From NCBI RefSeq assembly GCF_035046485.1, contig NC_085136.1:328626227-328690226 (forward strand): a DNA stretch of 64,000 nt, given 5' to 3'. Each line of letters opens with the position of its first letter. Positions within the stretch are counted from its first letter, which is position 1. The translations under genes and the position numbers were made by a program. The stretch is from Aedes albopictus (taxonomy: Eukaryota; Arthropoda; Insecta; Diptera; Culicidae). The notes below the pieces were generated by a model that was given only the letters and a program-made list of their open reading frames with translations, ran no database searches and had not been told where the DNA came from. Positions 45,541-56,410 of this stretch are shown here, piece by piece.

Positions 45541-46086
45541 TTTTCCTTTCTCGTACACCAAAGTGTACTGAAACACTATATGTTCACTCAAAAAACGAAT
45601 TTTCGACAAAAGGCTCGGAAGGTCAATTCACATATATAAATCAACTCAGTTCGATGAATTGAGGTGATGTCTGTATGTGTGTATGTATGTATGTCTGTGT
45701 ACGAAAAGGTCAGTCACTTCAAAGGCACTTCCCATTACCATCGGATTATAGCTCGAATCAAACCGGAATTTCACCGCTATGTTTACTATTAAAAATGGTC
45801 CGGATCGGTCAAGGCGTTCCGGTGTTATGGCCATGAAATGGATTTATATATAAAACTGAACCAAGCCCCATCATGCTACACATCAAACTACGGTGGTTTA
45901 TGCAACATCTAGCATGGTTGACGAATTTTGTGTGGAAATCAACCTAGAGACCAGAAATTTCACGATGTCGGATCAAAATTCAAAATGACAGCCTAATTTT
46001 CAAGATGGTAGCTCCAAATTCAAGATGGCGGCTTTTTAACGGAATTTAGGCTGAGTTTAGGAATATGGTGTATATTTGGTATTTTT
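45540..46086 (+). repeat. Composite dispersed repeat X/Y, plus orientation
   Basis: Starts TTTCTCGTACACCAAAGTG, includes a TGTATG microsatellite at 45665-45700 and the GTCCGGATCGGTCAAGGCG block. It then crosses into Y at about 45900-46080 (AGCATGGTTGACGAATTTTG, then AAGATGGCGGCTTTTTAACG). It shows the uninterrupted target of the element inserted at 19807-20564. Non-coding. Confidence 0.7.
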
Positions 46087-46460
46087 TTGCCTTCCTCGTA
46101 CACTAAGTGTACTGGAAAGGCTATATGTTCACTCCAAAAACGACTTTTTGATAGAAGGCCCAGAGGGTCAAGTCACATATACCAATCAACTCAGCTCGAC
46201 GAATTGAGGTGATGTCTGTGTGTGTGTATGTGTGTGTGTATGTATGTGTGTATGTGTGTATGTGTACAAAAAAACTCACATCACTTTTTGGCAGTAAACC
46301 TCAACCGATTTTAATGACCGACGGTTCATTCGACGCGGAATCTGGTCCCATTGTTTCCTATTGAAAATGGTTCGGATCGGTCCAGCCGTTCCGGAGTTAT
46401 GGCCATTTACGTGTTCCGGACCAGTACCCTCGGAAGGAGTCATACATAAAAATGTAACAA
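46087..46460 (+). repeat. Repeat X, second copy leading into the 152-bp array
   Basis: Begins TTGCCTTCCTCGTACACT, has a (TG)n/(TATG)n microsatellite at 46216-46264, and contains GGTTCGGATCGGTCCAGCCG. At its end it merges into the first unit of the 152-bp tandem repeat, which suggests that the array grew from the interior of this repeat. Confidence 0.7.
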
Positions 46461-47965
46461 ACACATACATGCGACACATCAAACTGCAGCATTTTGGATA
46501 ACCTGATGAACAGTTAGCAAGAAAACAGTCTCAGACCATATCTAAGCCGATAGTGTTCCGGAACCGGTTCCGGGTGTCCCTCCGGAAGTGGCCAAATATA
46601 AAAGTGAACCAAATCCATGCATGCGACACATCAAATTGCGGCAATTTCGATAACCTGATGGACAGTTAGTAAGAAAACAGTCTCAGCCCATATCTGAACC
46701 GGTAGTGTTCCGGAACCGGTTCCGGATGTCCCGCCGGAAGTGGCCAAATATAAAAATGAACCAAATCCATGCATGCGACATATCTAATTGCGGCAATTTC
46801 GATTGCCTGGTGGACAGTTAGCAAGAAAACAGTCTCAGACCATATCTGACCCGGTTGTGTTCCGGATGTCCCGCCGGAAGTGGCCAAATATAAAAGTGAA
46901 CCAAATCCATGCATGCGACACATCAAACTGCGGCATTTTCGATAACCTGATGAGCAGTTAGCAAGAAAACAGTCTCAGACCATATCTGAACCGGTAGTGC
47001 TTCGGAACCGGTTACGGGTGTTCCACCGAAAGTGACCGTATATAAAAATTGATAAAACTTTTGCATACGGCACATCAAATTACGGCTTTTTCGACAACTT
47101 GATGACCGGTTATTGAGGAAGTAGGCTAAGACCACATTATATATGGACTGTCAGTAGTGCCGAAACTAGTTCCGGGTTTCCCTCCGAAAGCGGCTAAATA
47201 TAAAATTGAACCAAACCCATGGCTTTTTGATAACCTAATAAACTTTAGCAAGCAAATAGGCTCAGACTATTTAAGAGACTATCGGTAGTGTTCCGCAATC
47301 GGTTCCGGGCCGGAAGTGACACCAAACCCAAGCATGCGATAGCTCAAATCACGACTTTTTAGGTAACATGTTGAACAGTTGCAAGAAAATAGACGCAAGC
47401 CATATCAGTGTGTTACGGAACCGATTACGGGTGTCCCACCAGAAATGGTCAAATGTAAAAGAGAACCAAAACATGCGACATATCAATGACTTATTCAGTA
47501 ACAAGATAAACGGTTAATCAACAAATAATCTCAGACCATATTTGGGAGAACCGGTAGTGTTCCAGAAGTGGTGACGTAACGAGTAACCCACCGGAAGTGG
47601 TAAAATATAGAAGGGAACTAAACCATAGTGGCGATTTTGATAATCTGAAAGTAGTCTTAGGCCACATCTAGAACTTGTAATAATATTTCGGAATCGGTTG
47701 CGGGTGTTCCATCGGAAGTGATTTAATAGAAGTGAACCAAAATGGCATGCGCATACATAAAACCGCGGCTTTTTCAAAAATTTGCCGAACGGTTAGCAAG
47801 AAAGTAGCCTCAGCTCACATTAATTTTCGGCTTTTCAGGTAACCCGATGAACAGTTGACAAAAACATAATCTCAGACTATATTTGAGACAACCGGAATCG
47901 GTTCCAGGTGTCCCGCCGGAAGTGGTCAAACGCAAAATTTAACAAAACCCATGCAAGCTGCACAT
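46410..47965 (+). repeat. 152-bp tandem repeat array, progressively decayed
   Basis: GCGACACATCAAA or its variant occurs at 46471, 46623, 46775, 46915 and 47067. Spacings are 152, 152, 140 and 152 bp; the 140-bp unit lacks GGAACCGGTTCC. Further diverged units continue to about 47965 (anchors near 47330, 47474, 47750 and 47950). The unit core contains GTGTTCCGGAACCGGTTCCG, a perfect GGAACCGGTTCC palindrome. About 10 units in all, best conserved at the left and worst at the right. No unit is open throughout. Confidence 0.88.
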
Positions 47966-47999
47966 CAAATTGCGGAATTAAGGTGAACAAAATAAATGT

Positions 48000-48448
48000 C
48001 AAAGCGATAAATCAAACTGTGACTTTTTTGATAGCATGTAAACGTTGGGTAAGATTATGAGATTATATATGCAAGAGAACAAAATCGTAACCAAAGCGAT
48101 CTCTTCAAATCACACCTGCGGTGCAAATGTATAGTAGAATGGATCAACGTTTTATGGAAAAAAATATAATTTAATCGCATCAACACCTTATACAGTTTTC
48201 CAATCTTCAACCTCCTTATGCTTCTAAAATTACTGCTCACAATTTGGGTGCGACTGGTTGAGCCCTCACTTTTCTTATTGCGATTGAAATTTGAATGGAA
48301 ATGAAATTCATGAATTTGAATGCATTTTTCTCGTAGGAAGATCAAATTTTACATGAATCATGTAACCAATGATAATAAAATATAGCCTAAAGTGTGCTGA
48401 AATAAACATTGGCGAAGATCACAAAGTGATCTGTGATTGTAAATAAAG
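48000..48448. other. Spacer, nothing supported
   Basis: AT-rich sequence after the decayed tandem array. A minus-strand frame of 96 codons (48055-48345) has no motif. The end, AATAAACATTGGCGAAGATC through GTAAATAAAG, resembles a LINE or gene 3' tail but cannot be assigned. Confidence 0.3.
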
Positions 48449-48539
48449 TTAACCTTCTTCATGCATTAGCTGACGCTCACCCTGCTGCCGTAGTGCATGG
48501 AATGGAGTCATAATGACCCCAATACACGACTAGGGTTAA
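48449..48539. mobile_element. Small TTAA-flanked MITE
   Basis: 91 bp including TTAA at both ends (48449-48452 and 48536-48539). The ends are CCTTCTTCATGCATTAGC and AATACACGACTAGGG, only weakly inverted. It contains GAGTCATAATGACCCC. The size and TTAA duplication match other small piggyBac-type MITEs here, but the sequence is unrelated. Confidence 0.5.
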
Positions 48540-48739
48540 GGTGGTCAAGCAGTCAACTGAGAGGTCTGATATTTTTTAGCTCTGTTTTGCTGTTGAACTT
48601 TACATCGGAATATATACCATCAATAAGTTTCCCAAATCGATGATGGCTTTGTTAAAATTGTTGCTCTTCTATATAAAGTGTTTTCAGGATTCAGGAACAT
48701 TTTGGTTAACGTCGACGAAAAATTCATGAGTACATATTC

Positions 48740-48775
48740 GACGAGAAAGGCACTATCACCACTAGGTGGATTAAT
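48740..48775 (-). repeat. Repeat Z fragment
   Basis: The inverse of the block at 19200-19245 and 52588-52640: on the minus strand it reads GATTAATCCACCTAGTGGTG then ATAGTGCCTTTCTCG. It directly abuts the 3' end of a SINE. Confidence 0.55.
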
Positions 48776-48780
48776 CTGGG

Positions 48781-48952
48781 TTTTTAACTGTATTATCGAG
48801 ATATTTAGCCCTAGGCTAGTTCATCTCGGGACCCACGCTTTACTTCCCTTCCGAAGGAAGAACTCACATTTTGTGAGTTTGTCGGGAGTGGGATTCGATC
48901 CCAGGTATTCGGCGTGATAGTCTTGTGTTCTAACCATCACACCAGGTCCACG
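48781..48952 (-). mobile_element. Feilai-like SINE, minus orientation
   Basis: Reverse complement copy of the SINE at 23406-23587: the head GGACCTGGTGTGATGGTTAG is at 48933-48952 and the B-box complement GGGATTCGATCCC is at about 48891-48903. Identity to the other copy is about 85-90% by eye. The 3' end is abutted by a repeat Z fragment. No obvious target duplication remains. Confidence 0.82.
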
Positions 48953-48954
48953 TA

Positions 48955-49275
48955 TATTTGGTATGAGGAAGATGTCCGAAGTTCAAAAATAACGACCAGA
49001 ATATCCTAGATGGTGGCTTAAAATTCAATATGGCGAATGTTTAATGAAGTAATGAAGTTTTATGTAGAGGATGTTCGGTCCGGAGTTAAAAAATAACGAC
49101 CGAAATATCAAAAATGGAGATCTAAAATACAAAATGGCAGCTCTAAATTCGAGATTTTGGTTACTCAGTGGAGTTTTAGGCTCTAAAACCATGCAATATG
49201 GATATATCTAGTCAAACACAAAAGCCAGATAAACGATATAAATTCTGATGCCATGAAATGGATTTTTGTTAAAGG
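48955..49275 (-). repeat. Dispersed repeat Y, minus orientation
   Basis: Carries TTCAAAAATAACGACCAGAA, GATGGTGGCTTAAAATTCAA, TAAAATACAAAATGGCAGCT and AAGCCAGATAAACGATATAA. These are the inverse of the phrases at 19320-19600. Non-coding. Confidence 0.65.
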
Positions 49276-50744
49276 TATGAAATATATACTGTACAGATCT
49301 AAATATCAGCCAAAAATTATAAAAACTTGACCAGAAATACAAAAAATGTTACAAAAATGAAAAAAAAAATATTACAAAGGATTAGCACATCACGATACAC
49401 AGAACTTTACAAATACACAAAAAAGAGACATCATAAATTGACGCAACACAACACATAACATAAATGTGCCCTGTTATCCAGATGGATAACATCTTCCGCT
49501 CACAGGTTTCATGTATTGGTTTGGTTCCATCAATCATCCTGGAATTGTATTTTAGTTGGCAGTTTGCTTTTTAATTCACAGTCTTTGTTTCTGTGTTCAT
49601 AGCTTGGTTTTGTCTAGGAAAACCAATCCTAATCGGGCATCCCGTTTCAGGTTTCAATATTTGAGCTCAATAACTTGAAGTCCGTGGCAGGGAAAGGTTT
49701 ATATCTCTAGTACTTTACCGCTGCCCGAAATGGCCTGAAAGTTGGCAATCAAAGTGGGATTGCATTTCACGGGCTTCTATTTTTCTAGAACCCTATAAAT
49801 GTGCATTAAAATAATGGGAATATATGCAAGTTAAAATAAAACATACATCACATAGAACGCATAATAAATATATAGTACATTAAACAATTATTCTGTCTTA
49901 TAATTGTAATAAATATTTATACCCGTAACAAAAGGCTCAATTCAGTATGGCAGTGAAGTGATGGGTTTATTTAATTTATTTTTTTATTAGGTCGCATACC
50001 GTAACACATTATATCGCTACAATGCACATCGTAAATCGTCTAAGATTACGCCTCAAATCTTATAATGAAATGATTGTTCTGTGAATGTATATATGCTGTG
50101 GCGGGTCATCATCGGAATGGTTCGATACTGATATTGAAAGCAGCCTTTAGTTTGGTCAGCTTCAATGCTGTAAATCGATAATATTTATTTTCAATTCACA
50201 TTACATCTATCTTAAAGCTAACTTACACTCTAGTATTCTGCTACCATTCCCGACCACATTTTTACCTCAACTGATCTATTTGATCCTCTTTTACTTCTGC
50301 CCTTAGATTCTTTCAGTGTTGCCAGTTGCACTGGAAATCACCACAACAATATATATCACCTCCCCTTTCGCAGCATCTTATGCGATGTAACTTCCACGAA
50401 CAGGAGCACTTATAATACAATCTTAAACTTATTTATACCTGTAAACTGATTGCCTTTGTTGTTTCAGCCCATTGCCGCATTTCACACCGATTCCCCCCAA
50501 CTCGCATACACCGTTCACTCATCCCTGTCCAGAGTTTCCGGTTTTTGGTGCTCCGAGCTAGTTTCGAGTGGCCCCTGCTGCCAAACGATACCGGTCCGGT
50601 CGCCGTACCTACCTACCTACTACTGACTGGAAGGTAACAAGAATCCGTTTACTTGTTTGTTTCCATTATTGTGGCTACGGAATTGGCGCTACTCTTCTCG
50701 TTCGTCCCGGTCCCGGTCCCGGTGCGGTGTGAAGCAGCCAAAAG

Positions 50745-50840
50745 GAGATAGTTTTAATTAAAAATGCAGCAATAATTACATACGTAAGTTGTTCAATAAA
50801 TTACAGCGGCAAAATGTAATTAATGGCGTGTTGTTTAGGG
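50745..50840. promoter_or_regulatory. Cluster of homeodomain-like TAAT motifs
   Basis: Within 90 bp there are TTTTAATTAAAAATGCA (50751), GCAATAATTACAT (50768), CAATAAATTACAG (50793) and TGTAATTAATGG (50815). TAATTA-type sites are bound by many homeodomain proteins, and dense clusters mark some developmental enhancers. AT-rich DNA produces such words by chance, so this is only suggestive. Confidence 0.25.
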
Positions 50841-51218
50841 TAAATTAACACTGACTTATTTATTTTCTAATTTTTCCCATGGAGATTCCTGGACCGTGAA
50901 ACACAGATGCTTCTGCTGCTGCTGGTGACTTTGGTGCGGCGTGGCAGTTGCTTTCCCTTTGGGGAAAGAAGCAAATTCCCATTGTGTGTTTGTATGAATG
51001 TGACATCAGGGAGCAATGTGGTTTCTGGCATACTTCTCCTGGGAGGCAACCGGTATAACACACACGGGAGTGCTGTGTCTCTGGTGCAGTGAATTACGTT
51101 CTTGGCAGTAAAATTGCAATAAATGTATTAAAACTAAATGAATGAGGAATTTTCCGGGATCTGTTTTTCGGGAAACCGTCGTCGAGCGTAACATGACATT
51201 ATGTACCACCACAGGATA

Positions 51219-51327
51219 TTTGAAAGTTGGGTTCAACACCAAATTAAATCTCTTAAGTATGTTTTTACCTTTTAAAGATAAAAACATACTTAAGACATTT
51301 CATTTGGTGTTGAACCCAACTTTCAAA
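51219..51327. mobile_element. TA-flanked hairpin MITE
   Basis: A 109-bp foldback with TTTGAAAGTTGGGTTCAACA and CCAAAT in the left arm, and the inverse in the right arm. The inner parts, CTTAAGTATGTTTTTA and TAAAAACATACTTAAG, also pair. TA lies at 51217-51218 and 51328-51329. Loop of about 12 bp. It is one of few mobile elements in this otherwise unique region. Confidence 0.8.
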
Positions 51328-52542
51328 TATACCTACTACTCGTCCAAGCTCTTGCAATTTTTCCAAGCCCTGCGAACTAAGCAGCTTACTCTCATACCAT
51401 TCAAAGTTTGATCACCACATGAAATGCATCAGATCAGAATCCAACTTGATTTATTGCGCAAATATTTGTGAGTGGCAAAATTCACGTTTCACGCACAAAA
51501 CATTTTCCAAACCAAGCAAACAACATTCTGATCGTAGTTTTCCAATCTCCACATGGGTGCTTACTACGTCGCCTCATCCCAGTCCACCAACGCACCAACG
51601 CTAGGCTGTGACTGACTGACTGACTGATGAGATAAAGCTCCATGCTTTTTGGTTCTTCAACGGAACACTTTCATCAATTTCACCCTCAAGGCCCTCAGCA
51701 TATGCCGGATCGCTGGAGCCCCAAGTGTGGCTAAAGATAAAGCCCCAAAAGTTTTGACACCGAATATACGTCAAATTGTTTAATTACTCCCGGCCCGGCA
51801 TAAACCAAAGCGCGCTGGAGGCTTTTTCGACGCTAAATCCACCAAGACAGAAATTGTCAGCTCACATCCCGCCGAGCTGGTGAATCCGAGCCGAACGGCA
51901 CAGCATCACGCATCACATCGAGCCACGATATGATAAAGCATCAACGGTGGGCGCATATATCATCGGCTCGAAACAACGACATCGGTTGTTGATTTAAGCA
52001 ATTTTTGCAGGTCGCAATTTATGGATGCCATCCATCCGGATGCTAGGGAAAATGTTTTCCCACCAACCGAACCGATGCGACGATGATCGTTTCGACCCCC
52101 GGCTCCTCTTTTAGGAGGAACGTTAACTCTGACTGACTGGCTGGTGACTATGTGTCATCCGCGAATTGCAAACATGCTTTCATATGCATTGTTGATTTTT
52201 CCTCCAATGATAATGGTTATTTAAAAATGTTGCGATCAAATATTTTCCAGCGAAGTTTTCTGTTTGCATAAACAGAACCGCCAAACGGGTGAATTTTGTT
52301 ACCACATATTTGCAATTGATTCCGGCGCCTGATTTTACATATGAGGCTCGCATTGTTTTCTCTTGGTGGGAATGAATTTTGACATGTGGTTATTTGATGT
52401 ATTTCAAATTTCTGAGGTAGCATAGCATGCACATCCAAGAATGGAGTTGCAATGATAAGTGTATACACCCCAATTGCAAATTCCGCCGAAACCTGCAATA
52501 ACATAGGTTTTCTTATCCCCACAAATCGATCAAGTATTTTTG

Positions 52543-52660
52543 ACTTTCTCGTACACTAATTGTACTGGAAAGGCTATATGTTCACTAAAAAACCCTAACT
52601 AATCCATCTAGCGGTGATGGCGACTTTCTCGTGCCTTTGAAAACCCATTTCAATAAAACT
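52543..52660 (+). repeat. Truncated repeat X plus repeat Z
   Basis: CTTTCTCGTACACTAATTGT and GGAAAGGCTATATGTTCACT at 52545-52587 are the start of repeat X. They are followed at once by repeat Z (TAATCCATCTAGCGGTGATG) and then TTTCTCGTGCC. X is cut after about 45 bp. Confidence 0.65.
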
Positions 52661-52739
52661 CAAGTGACATGTTGATGTATATCGATCGAGAGTCGAATAT
52701 TTAGCTGTTCAAGTCAAAACCAACGAGCTACACATCGGA

Positions 52740-53260
52740 GTGGTTGTCATGTGTAACCTATGGTGTTCAAACCAATCATTTGCTCAAAATTACGAAAAAG
52801 TCCTTATAGAGCTGCTCGATTTCGGACTCGATAGAACTTTCATGGTAGGTGACTTCAACATCAACGTCGCTGCTAATCAACCTTCTGCTAATCTGATCTC
52901 GTTGAGAAGGATTCACACAACATTCAATTTGCCAATCCTTAACACAGGCCCTACTCGAATCACCGACTCCACTTCATCCACGAGAGATCTGCTGATCACC
53001 GACTGCCCCCAATACATAAACAAAGCAAAGGCGTCCTCTGCTAGTTGCATTTCCGACCATGAGGCTTGCTGACATCAGAATGCAGAAACCACCCAGGCAG
53101 ACAATTTGTGTAAGGAACTTTCGCAACATCGACTCGACCCAGTTACAGATAGATTTTCAAGCCAAGGATCTCGAACCATTCTTCGAGGAGGACAATGTTG
53201 ATGCTAAAAGCACGATTCTGACCAACGCGTTGAAAGATTGCAACCTATCAAGTAAGCAGT
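52740..53260 (+). pseudogene. CR1/L2-type LINE endonuclease fragment
   Basis: Translation gives LLDFGLDRTFMVGDFNINVA (with the GDFN motif, which includes a catalytic aspartate and asparagine), then TRITDSTSSTRDLLI and ASCISDHEA (SDH, the catalytic C-terminal motif). It continues, after a frameshift at about 53060, as RNFRNIDSTQLQIDFQAKDL. The N-terminal third of the domain is missing. In an intact element this enzyme nicks the target. This copy is dead. Confidence 0.8.
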
Positions 53261-53399
53261 AGCCTTGAAAGATCTCGCATTTAAGCTCTACTCCCGTAAT
53301 CCCAACAAGGGAAGAGGCGATAACAATTGGATCGACTACACCCGGAAGCGAGACCAGGCCAATTCACCGATTTTAGCTGCCAAAAAGCGTAGAACTGCA

Positions 53400-54320
53400 C
53401 TTCGAGCATGACTTTCCGGCGAAGAAGTTATGGTGCAACCTTAGGATGGAAGGCCTCCACAACTCATCGAAGCAAAACTCAGCAACAAACGAAATCAACG
53501 CAGAAGAATTGAATTATTTCTTTTGCGAAGGTCATCGTAAGCTAGGAACTGCGGAAGAGCTCAACCCGTTAGGCAAACCGAACCACAGATCAACCGTTGA
53601 CCATGGTGCGGATGAACTCAACTTTCGCCGCACAAATGTTGATGAAGTCTGCCGAAAAATCTTTGAGATAAACACCAATGCTACCGGGTACGATGACATC
53701 CCGATTGCTTTCATCAAATCACTGTGCCCCTTCATTCTGCGACTCTCTCATCATGGAAATTGGCCATCATCACACCTATTCCAAAAATAAGCAACCCAAC
53801 TCTACCGAAAGACTATTGTCCCATTAGTGTTTTGCCTGCTGTCTCAAAGGTGCTAAAGAGATCATGCTGAGTCAAATCACTGACTATCTGGATAATCCCA
53901 ACTCTCGTCTCCTGGCCAATATCAATCGGGATATAGGAAGGGCTTCGGAACTACGATGTCTATTGTAACGAACACTCTAGCGGAGATCGAGATCAAAACA
54001 AAAATGATTCTCCGAACGATCATTCGTTACAGGTAGTCTAGGTCTGAACCGCATGCTGATCGGTCGCCTTTGGTTGGCTCTGTGTTAAGAAGATTCAATT
54101 TTCCTTGCATCACCCGAAAACCTTTATCGATATACATCATCATGTTACACTATGGCAACCTTGACAGCCACCGCTGTACCATCTTGGTGCTGGTGGATTT
54201 CTCGCTGGCATTCAATTGCGTTAACCATCGTCTGCTGGAAAACAAGTTCAATGCGAAGTTTAAGTTCTCTGAACCTGCTTGTGGACTAGTGTCATCGTTT
54301 CTCTGGCAATGAAGATCTCG
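53400..54320 (+). pseudogene. CR1/L2-type LINE reverse transcriptase, first part
   Basis: The frame at 53446-53790 (NSSKQNSATNEINAEELNYF, then INTNATGYDDIPIAFIKSLC) matches the region preceding and entering the palm, and further text in another frame includes TPIPKISNPTLPKDYCPISV and VSKVLK. The frame at 54070-54312 has CTILVLVDFSLAFNCVNHRL (the D-x-S-x-AF motif with the first catalytic aspartate) and KFKFSEPACGLVSSFL. The block with the second aspartate pair (ADD) is not found and seems deleted near 54310-54340. Confidence 0.75.
53964..54031. repeat. Small inverted-repeat insertion in the LINE
   Basis: TGTAACGAA at 53964 and TTCGTTACA at 54023 bracket 68 bp that do not fit the LINE reading frame around it. 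They may be the fused ends of a deleted element. This is a weak call, as the inverted ends are only about 9 bp. Confidence 0.35.
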
Positions 54321-54481
54321 ACACAATCACGTGCTGGGCTACTGGGAATCACTTGCATCCGAACCCGAAGAAAACGAAAGCTATCGTCTTCAGTAGGAGT
54401 GGAACATTGACCCCAAAAACCGACATCGTCTTCAGCGGAGAAATTGTGTCATTGTTAGAACAAGTAGCTAATCTTGATCTA

Positions 54482-54700
54482 CACAGAAAAAAATATGTAA
54501 TTAAAATTCAGCGAGAAATCATGCACATAAAGGGAATGCTAGAGTTAGTGCATATTTACATGAGTCCATGATAGTTTACGTGTTGGTTGGCGGAAATTTA
54601 CACGATGGTAATGTTATTTTACATTATATCTCATGTAAAAGTGCACTAACTCTAGCATTCCCTTTATGTGCATGATTTCTACATATTTTTTTTTTCTGTG
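54482..54700. mobile_element. TA-flanked MITE with CACAGA ends (copy 1)
   Basis: Begins CACAGAAAAAAATATGTAAT and ends ACATATTTTTTTTTTCTGTG. TA lies at 54480-54481 and 54701-54702. Long arms (AAATCATGCACATAAAGGGA, then ATGCTAGAGTTAGTGCA) are inverted on the other side. It interrupts the LINE coding trace between NLDL and MTWTHQIN. A related element with CACAGA ends is at 61983-62253, also in a LINE. Confidence 0.88.
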
Positions 54701-55028
54701 TAGAAAATGGACAGGCACATGACCTGGACTCATCAAATCAATAGTGTGACACGAAAGGTATATATTTGATACCTTAAGGACATTCCGCCGATTTGCTTCA
54801 GTTCTCTCTACGCAAACACGCCGGAAACTTGTTCATTCCGTAATTATGCCTATATTCACATACTGTGATACAGTGTATTATCACGGTCTGTCTGCAGTAC
54901 TTAAGGAACACATTCACCGGTGTTACAAATCGGCTGTACGATTCGTCTACAGTTTGCGACGTCGGGATACTACAGCGGCTGTCAGAAACACCATAGTAGG
55001 CCACGACCTACCGACGAACTACCATCTA

Positions 55029-56410
55029 CAGGGGGTGGCCAAAATGTTTGGGATAGGCAACTTTTTTTTATTCTGACCAAAAAGTTCAACATGCTGTAAC
55101 ATTTCATAGAATGCTTCAAAAATTCTCAAATTTTGACTGTTTGTCAACCTATTTTATGTGCATCATTGGTACATGTTTGGGCTTGATTGGTTAATTTTTC
55201 GCGAAGCTAGAAAAGTTCTCGTAGAACACTATTTTTTAGACAACTAATTTTTGAGCTGTCATATCTCGGAGACCAGTGAACGTTTATCAACAATATATTA
55301 ATGCTTGAAAATTCTTTCAAACATAGATACTTTTCAAACGTTGAAAAAAGTTTTGATGGATTGACACTTTTAGGATCTTTTTCGAAAAAATGTATTTTTT
55401 TCACATCTATGTCATTAAATTTTATTTTCGATATCCAAAGATTTTCTACTTCTGTTCTTAAGATATCTATAATAAGATATATAAGAGTCCATTTAGATTA
55501 AAGGAAGAACACATTTAGTATTTTTTGTGCGGTATTGTAAATTTGATTCATTTTCCTCTATGTGGGTGAAAATGTCAAATCATCATAACTTTTTCCAACG
55601 TTTAAAAAGTACCAATGTTTTGAGTAATTTTTAAGCAGTAATATATTTGTTACGACAACGCTGGACAGCACAACCGCTCTAACGGGGAGTCAGCGGTCGA
55701 GTTGCAGTGGTAGTAAAGTTTCTTCAAGGGCGAGAGAAGTGGGACAGAGAATTAAAAATTAAAAACAAAAACAAGGCAGTATCGGAATAATATCTATGAT
55801 CAGAATTGATGAAAAGAGATAGAGATTTTGGAAAGATTTCTGAAAATAGGATATTGAAACGTAAAATTGTGAAGTAAAGTGATAGTAATGGAATTGGAAG
55901 CTGTGAAGTATTCTGGATCTGTAGGTGATCAAATATGATTGCATGTAAGATAGAATAATTTGTATTATGAAAATTTAAGGTTGCATTGTTGGAGTGCGGC
56001 CTGGAAGAAACGCGAGGAAAGTGAGATGCTTGTAGGAATTCTAAACCAAGTATTGTAAGTAGAATAGTTTATTTATACAGGAAACAGAATAACAACAAAA
56101 AATAAAATTTACAGTTTGAGCTGCTACAAAAAGTTGGTTTGGTCATCCGAACAATATTGTTGATAATCGCTCAAAATTTCATTCAATTCAAAAATTAGTT
56201 ATCTTCAAAATAGTGTTTTACGAGAACGGTTCTAGCTTCGCGAAAGATTAACCAATTGAGCTCAAATTTCTACCAATGATACACATATAATAGGTAGACA
56301 AACAGTCAAAATTTGAGAATATTCGTTGCACTCTATGAAAAGTTACAGCATGTTGAACTTTTTTGTGAGAGAAAAAAGTTGCCTATCCCAAACATTTTGG
56401 CCATCCCCTG
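55029..56410. mobile_element. Long-TIR DNA element, CAGGGG ends, TA duplication
   Basis: Terminal inverted repeats of about 240 bp begin CAGGGGGTGGCCAAAATGTT on the left and, inverted, CAGGGGATGGCCAAAATGTT on the right. TA is duplicated at 55027-55028 and 56411-56412. Arms look about 80% identical (shared words GACTGTTTGTC, TCGCGAAGCTAGAA, AACACTATTTT). No transposase frame is present. CAG-starting ends and TA target suggest the Tc1/mariner/pogo group. The centre seems to hold another insertion (55651-56116). It splits a LINE gene, so it is younger than that LINE. Confidence 0.88.
55651..56116. mobile_element. Possible solo LTR (BEL/Pao-like)
   Basis: Starts TGTTACGACAACGCTGG and may end AAAATTTACA, giving TG...CA ends. 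It contains GC-richer CTCTAACGGGGAGTCAGCGG near the start and, near the end, AAAAAATAAAA, a possible polyadenylation region. It is not inverted-repeat sequence, unlike the flanking arms of the enclosing element. TGTTACGACA-type starts occur in mosquito BEL/Pao LTRs. I could not find a 5-bp target duplication, so the boundaries are uncertain. Confidence 0.4.

Larger units (their letters stand above)
49276..52542. other. Unique region with possible regulatory DNA
   Basis: A long stretch with little transposon signal. 50500-51110 is GC-richer and holds the motif block at 50745-50840. 51640-52140 is also GC-richer. Overlapping frames at 50860-51411 lack motifs. It may be upstream or intronic DNA of a gene outside the window. 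Confidence 0.35.

Noticed and set aside
46410..47965. CRISPR-like array
   Set aside because: Whole 152-bp unit repeats; there are no unique spacers.
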